A DNA stretch of 61,028 bases from a virus: positions 1 through 61,028 of the IMG/VR virus record IMGVR_UViG_3300034272_001471. One strand, written 5' to 3'. A program made the translations under genes and the position numbers. This document shows, piece by piece, positions 57,002 to 61,028 of this stretch. Numbering within the stretch: position 1 is the stretch's first letter; each line of letters starts with the position of its first letter. The notes under the pieces are model-generated. The model was not told the DNA's origin. It saw only the letters and a program-made list of their open reading frames with translations, and did not search any database.

Positions 57002-58584
57002 TACTCATCTCCTGCCGGGGCGAGAAGCGGGGCCAGGAGGGATGCCCCTATGCCTTGCTCAATGATGCGGCGGCGCATTTCGTCGGACATGAGGTAGCGT
57101 CGGCCGGGCGGGGCAGTCTCGGACTGGGCTGCCTCATACCGCCGCGCCGCTGCTCGTTCGACCCTGTCTCGGACGCGGCTCTGCGCGTGAGACATTTCCT
57201 TCATTCGCTGCACATCATGCAGCACCTCGCCAATCCTTTGGTTCGCAATGCGCTCTGCGTCATCAAACGAATGGCCCGCCAATTCCAAGTCCCCCCACAG
57301 CACATCGCGCAGGCGAGTCGCCTCTTCCATTGTGATGCTCGGATCCCATGGAGCATCCATAACGACATGCGCGGCCGTTTCGCCAATGCCGCGCCTGCCA
57401 TGCGGCCGGTTTCTTGGGAACCTGTTGTTAAGGTCTGCTTCTAGTTCCAAGATCCGGTCAAATGTCTGCCGCGCCGCGTAGCCGTCTGGGTCCATGCGCC
57501 ACGCCTCTTCGGCAAAATCCTGCATTGTTTTGGGGGCGGCAGTGTCCTCCACCAGCCCGCCCGTCTTCCTGCCGAGACGCTCCAGCGCACCAGGGACCAC
57601 CTTGCCGTATAGGTGCTGAAGGTGTTCTAAGTCGCCGCCAGAAACTGCTGCCGCGCGCGGGCTGACGACTTCTATGGCGCGGTGTCCCTGCCGGGCGGCC
57701 TCCAGCGCCAGCCGCTTGATCAACAGGTCGCTCCAGGTGTCTTCAATCGCAAAGGGGATCTGCGGTCGGAAAGGCTCGCCAACAATTTCTCCATCATCCC
57801 CAAGATTGAATCGCCACCCTGCGTTCTGCAAAGCCTCTTGATAGTCCGCGTCCGACTCGGTGCGGCCCTGCCGTGGAGCCCTGTCTTTCTGCGACTTAAT
57901 GTTGTGGTTGTTGATGTCGGACTGTATCTCGTTGATTCGCAGCGCATCGCCGTGTGTGTCGTAGCGTGCATGGGCAACTGTTCCGGCAGAGGCCGCTCGG
58001 CGCGTTTCGCGGCTGGCGTCCAGAAAGTCGCCCGGGTAATCAGTGTCGAAGTGATGAGGCTTAGGCAATTCCCGGGCCGGGTTTGCTGGGTCAACAAGCA
58101 ACAGTTCTGAATACTTTTCACCACCTTGGCCATAGGTTTCAAACCGCGGCATGCCGTGGGCAACGCCGCCGGCCAGTGGAGACGGCTCGCCCTGAGTGAC
58201 GGGCAGATCTCTGTATTGACCAGGCGTTACCACCTGCCCAGATGGATCGGTTGTTTCGTAGTGCCACACGCTTTGCGTGGGCGGATTGCCGCCCAGCACC
58301 ACCTCCTTGTGCGTGTACGCCGGGCTGCGTTCCAGGACTCTTGCCAGCAGTTCCGCCCGCGGCACCGTGTCGCGTCCTGCGATAACCGAATCCAGATCGG
58401 TCGCCTTCAGCTCCCAGCCGGGGACGCCGTCCTTGTACCGCTTCAGCAGGCCAGGGAGTTCCTGCGTGCGGACGTTCTCGGGCATGGCCTGGATGGCACG
58501 CTCCAGGCGGGAGTAGATGCCAGGGCCGGGGTTGTAGGTCAGGAGGCCGGCAATCGCGCGGCCGGCGTCGTCCAGTTTGCCCAT
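57001..58584 (-). CDS. large polyvalent-type protein, 527 aa
   Basis: Shares its first residues MGKLDD with the ART-like protein. Residues 195-300 contain LRINEIQSDINN and PFAIEDTWSDLLIKRLALEAARQGHRAIEV, a pattern seen in polyvalent proteins of phages and conjugative elements. Long helical C-terminus. Probably packaged with or injected alongside DNA (inference). Confidence 0.68.
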   Translation of the reverse strand: MGKLDDAGRAIAGLLTYNPGPGIYSRLERAIQAMPENVRTQELPGLLKRYKDGVPGWELKATDLDSVIAGRDTVPRAELLARVLERSPAYTHKEVVLGGNPPTQSVWHYETTDPSGQVVTPGQYRDLPVTQGEPSPLAGGVAHGMPRFETYGQGGEKYSELLLVDPANPARELPKPHHFDTDYPGDFLDASRETRRAASAGTVAHARYDTHGDALRINEIQSDINNHNIKSQKDRAPRQGRTESDADYQEALQNAGWRFNLGDDGEIVGEPFRPQIPFAIEDTWSDLLIKRLALEAARQGHRAIEVVSPRAAAVSGGDLEHLQHLYGKVVPGALERLGRKTGGLVEDTAAPKTMQDFAEEAWRMDPDGYAARQTFDRILELEADLNNRFPRNRPHGRRGIGETAAHVVMDAPWDPSITMEEATRLRDVLWGDLELAGHSFDDAERIANQRIGEVLHDVQRMKEMSHAQSRVRDRVERAAARRYEAAQSETAPPGRRYLMSDEMRRRIIEQGIGASLLAPLLAPAGDE

Positions 58585-58860
58585 CTAGCAGTTCCACGCC
58601 CGCAGGGATTTGTTGATGCGGCTGTCGGGATCGTTAGCCGTCTCTTTGCTCGTCAGCTTGTCTTTCATGCCCTGCATGCGGGCGCAGAATGAGTCCCGCC
58701 TGGAGCCCCCTTCTGGCTGCGGGGGCTGGAGATTGGCATCGTTGGCCCGGTTGTATGCGGCCCGCCCTCGGGCATTCAGGCCGCCATCGGGGTCCTGGCC
58801 CTCCTTACGGGTCCAGGCATCCGCCTTCAGCCTACGGATCTTGTCGCCGTCAGCATCCAT
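58585..58860 (-). CDS. DUF6321-like protein, 91 aa
   Basis: Start ATG 58860 after GAGGAGG. Residues 30-90 show ARGRAAYNRANDANLQPP, a Cys in SRRDSFCARM and the end DSRINKSLRAWNC. This is the DUF6321 pattern, frequent next to capsid genes of T7-like phages. Structural role suspected. Confidence 0.78.
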   Translation of the reverse strand: MDADGDKIRRLKADAWTRKEGQDPDGGLNARGRAAYNRANDANLQPPQPEGGSRRDSFCARMQGMKDKLTSKETANDPDSRINKSLRAWNC

Positions 58861-58899
58861 CGTCGTCCCCCTCCTCCTCAAACAAGAACCAGAAGGGGT

Positions 58900-59112
58900 T
58901 CACATGCTGGCCAGAATCTGCCGGACCATATCGCCTTCACGGTCCTGGCGGGCCTTCTCGGCCTGGATGCGGGCCAACTCCTGCTCATGCTGCATGCGGC
59001 GCATCTCTCGCATCTGGGTCACGCGGGAATCGTTCTCCCGCTGCTGAATCCCCATGTGCTGGCCCGCCATGCCGGCGAGATGGCCAGCCTGCTCGGCTGG
59101 AAAGAGAATCAT
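58900..59112 (-). CDS. small Gln/Glu/Arg-rich helical protein, 70 aa
   Basis: The ATG at 59112 follows AGGAGGCACAC. Coiled-coil-like (QMREMRRMQHEQELARIQAE). Function unknown. Confidence 0.65.
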   Translation of the reverse strand: MILFPAEQAGHLAGMAGQHMGIQQRENDSRVTQMREMRRMQHEQELARIQAEKARQDREGDMVRQILASM

Positions 59113-59121
59113 GTGTGCCTC

Positions 59122-59523
59122 CTACTGACCATTGTCCTTCCGGCGGGCGTTAGCAATTGCCCGCCGCACCAACATCCGGCCTGCCGCATCAACGAACGGC
59201 AGGTGCCTTTTCTGTGCCTCTTCCTGCAGCCAGCCGACGATGGTGTCGATGTTCTGATCGCACCAGTCGCAGCCGCGGATGTCCATTTCGATTGCTCTTG
59301 CGAGGCATTTACAGCCGGGCTTCGGCGTGATGCCGATCTTGGACAGGAGCTTTTTCAATTCCGTTCCCGGGCCCGCTTTCGGCGGCGGGGGCGTATGCTC
59401 AACAACGCGGAGCTGAACCATCCCCCGGCCAGGGCTATCGCCTAGCAGCTTGTCAATCGCCGCCGCGAGCATGGCCGGATCCACGCGCCCAGAGTACGGG
59501 AGGACCATACTGCGCGTATTCAT
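59122..59523 (-). CDS. Cys-containing hypothetical protein, 133 aa
   Basis: Start ATG 59523 was taken (CGGAGTG upstream). The C-terminal half contains LLSKIGITPKPGCKCLARA and GCDWCDQNIDTIVGWLQEEA, a compact Cys-ligated helix bundle I associate with planctomycete phages and genomes. Function unknown. Confidence 0.65.
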   Translation of the reverse strand: MNTRSMVLPYSGRVDPAMLAAAIDKLLGDSPGRGMVQLRVVEHTPPPPKAGPGTELKKLLSKIGITPKPGCKCLARAIEMDIRGCDWCDQNIDTIVGWLQEEAQKRHLPFVDAAGRMLVRRAIANARRKDNGQ

Positions 59524-60644
59524 GAACAACACTCCGGCGGATCACAAGCCCTAGTACACACAGACTCCATGCAGTCTCGCGTGCCGTCAATCGCATGCCT
59601 CACCTGCTTCCACGCATCCCCGACGCACTGGCTGCTTGGCGTACCGCCCAGACAGTTGCTCACGGTGAGGTCGTCGATGCAGTCCTGCTCGCTTGCGTAC
59701 CCGTAGCCGTCGATGACCACCGGGTCCGAGTCCTCGTTGGTAGGGGAGACAACTACGGAGACAAGCGAGCCACACGGGCAGACGGCCAGCACAACCTCAA
59801 ACTCCGTAACGGCAGGCGAGGCCGGCGAGTTTGGCGAACACTGGTTTGTCCGCGTGACCGTGATGGTGACGAGCTTGCAATTCTGCGGCGGGCATAGGCC
59901 CAGCGCGTCGGTAGACGGGTTGCACAGGTCTGTGAACGAGTCTTCTACGGTTACGGTCTTGTCGTAGAAGACTTTGTAGTCCGCGGCTGGATCACAGTCT
60001 GTCTCCAGTTCGGCCGGGTCGCCGCAAGAGGCACAGTCGTCGGCCTCCACCCACCCCTCGGCCGGCAGGTCGTCCTGCGTGCCACGCTCCAGAAGGGCAT
60101 CGACGATCCAGTCGCCAGTGCCGGGGGTGGCAAGGACGAGCTTGCGGATGTCGGGGATGGCACCTGACGATCCGGAAAACTCCTGCACGTACCAGTACCG
60201 AGTGGCGCCAGGCAAACACCAATCCGGTGCCACCGGCGCGCCGTCTGGACACTGCTCCTCCAGCGCTGCCACCGTGGCCACCACGCCGTCGATATACGGC
60301 ACGCTCCAGCCGTACCATGTGGAGCCAGTAAAAAAGATGTCATCCCGGCATTCGCCATCCTCCCAATCCTCCTGGAAAGAATCGCGAATTTGCTGCTCAG
60401 TCCACCCGGGAAGGTCAATTAAAGCCTGCGCCACCTTCGCATCAACGCACGCCTCTTGTGATTCATACAGCCGGCTGATACAGCCAGGCAGCAGGTCAAG
60501 CAGGTCGTCATAGAGACTCAGGGAATACGAATCAGGCGATAGCTCCCGGGCGTCAAATGCCCAGTCCCACGGAGCGCAGGAACAGCACACAGCGTCACAC
60601 GCCGGACAAGTGCAGCCCCCACCGCTACAGCACGCGCAGACCAT
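59520..60644 (-). CDS. large Cys-rich surface-like protein, 374 aa
   Basis: First leftward gene after the junction. An N-terminal Cys cluster (VCACCSGGGCTCPACDAVCC, residues 2-21), then about 20 more Cys spread through an acidic beta-rich sequence. No signal peptide. Cys-rich extracellular proteins are notable in planctomycete walls, so adhesion or wall mimicry is one thought. Weak SD at the start. Confidence 0.68.
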   Translation of the reverse strand: MVCACCSGGGCTCPACDAVCCSCAPWDWAFDARELSPDSYSLSLYDDLLDLLPGCISRLYESQEACVDAKVAQALIDLPGWTEQQIRDSFQEDWEDGECRDDIFFTGSTWYGWSVPYIDGVVATVAALEEQCPDGAPVAPDWCLPGATRYWYVQEFSGSSGAIPDIRKLVLATPGTGDWIVDALLERGTQDDLPAEGWVEADDCASCGDPAELETDCDPAADYKVFYDKTVTVEDSFTDLCNPSTDALGLCPPQNCKLVTITVTRTNQCSPNSPASPAVTEFEVVLAVCPCGSLVSVVVSPTNEDSDPVVIDGYGYASEQDCIDDLTVSNCLGGTPSSQCVGDAWKQVRHAIDGTRDCMESVCTRACDPPECCS

Positions 60645-60901
60645 AAGAAGCCCAAGGGAAGGTGTCCCTAGACAAGTGCCCCCAAGGGTGCCATCGGCCG
60701 CCTAATCGCAAGCCAGGGGCCTCCAGCGACACACGGCGTCAGGGGAGGGCAGAATGCGTGAAACCCGGGGGAAACACATGGGGGCCATAGGGGTGAAAAA
60801 AGTCAGGAGGTGTATTGACTGATGTATGGTGCTTCGCTGGGGGGGGTCGGGGGGTCGCCGGTCGCGCGGCGAGCCCTCCCTTCCCCCTGCCCCAACTCCT
60901 C
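60645..60901. other. intergenic region between the late genes and the junction
   Basis: No credible gene. It should hold the leftward promoter for the late unit but I cannot assign one. GC-rich runs (GGGGGGGTCGGGGGG near 60840) and short T tracts on the minus strand lie here. A reading opened by the ATG near 60821 has no stop before the window end and odd composition, so it was not called. Confidence 0.4.
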
Positions 60902-61028
60902 GTCTCGCAACGGGTTATCCGTTGCCGGCAGTGTACCGATCCCCCTAACGGTTTCGCAAGCATCCCGGGCCGGGCCGGTTTTTCGCCAGCCCGGCCCGGG
61001 TGTGCATTGCCCCCTACCCCCTCGCCTT
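60902..61028. repeat. 127-bp terminal direct repeat, right copy
   Basis: Second copy of bases 2-128. Joining the two copies gives a circular map of 60,900 bp. On that map the leftward gene ending at 114 and the leftward late genes starting at 60644 are read on the same strand across the junction. Confidence 0.95.

Overview
This window looks like one complete temperate bacteriophage genome of about 60.9 kb. The last 127 bases repeat bases 2-128, so the map closes into a circle. Coding density is very high. Most genes overlap their neighbour by 1-20 nt, and GGAGG-type ribosome binding sites are common. The head and tail genes (scaffold, major capsid, small and large terminase candidates, portal, a tail-tubular-A-like adaptor, large Ala/Gln-rich internal-virion-type proteins, no sheath or obvious tape measure) point to a short-tailed podovirus-like virion. 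High GC, small Cys-rich proteins and integron attC-like repeats of a kind I associate with Planctomycetota suggest a planctomycete host. That host call is inference from memory, not a search result.

Layout. A control region at about 1,029-1,388 separates two divergent transcription units. Rightward (1,389-10,218) runs an early operon of about 30 mostly tiny genes: a DUF932-like protein, a C5 cytosine methyltransferase and, at the end, a serine recombinase. Leftward lies one unknown Arg-rich gene (1,028-114). Continuing leftward across the circle junction is essentially the whole rest of the genome (60,644 down to 10,022). In transcription order this holds: a Cys-rich protein, DUF6321-like protein, polyvalent and ADP-ribosyltransferase-like proteins, scaffold, capsid, HNH and glycosyltransferase inserts, terminase, portal, tail genes, internal virion proteins, a tyrosine integrase (the only plus-strand gene in this half) beside a broken tRNA-Met-like sequence, a recombination module (PD-(D/E)XK exonuclease, ERF annealase, SSB, SF2 helicase), a cassette array, nucleases, several proteases and small membrane proteins in the place where lysis genes are expected, and a sigma-like factor. 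The two units converge head to head at about 10.0-10.2 kb, where the serine recombinase and sigma-like genes overlap antisense.

Main points of interest. (1) An array at 19.16-22.15 kb in which small genes are separated by paired repeats that fold like integron attC sites, including bulged (extrahelical) G and A bases at constant positions. No integron integrase was recognised. (2) A 401-residue LAGLIDADG intein inserted exactly at the catalytic cysteine of a papain-like peptidase. (3) A papain-like, a subtilisin-like and a secreted HExxH protease near the lysis position, with no recognisable muramidase or amidase. (4) Three copies of a promoter- or operator-like element around the divergent control region of a phage that also encodes a sigma-like factor. 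(5) A three-way-junction-like RNA structure that abuts the helicase ribosome binding site. No DNA or RNA polymerase gene was recognised, so replication and most transcription probably use host enzymes.
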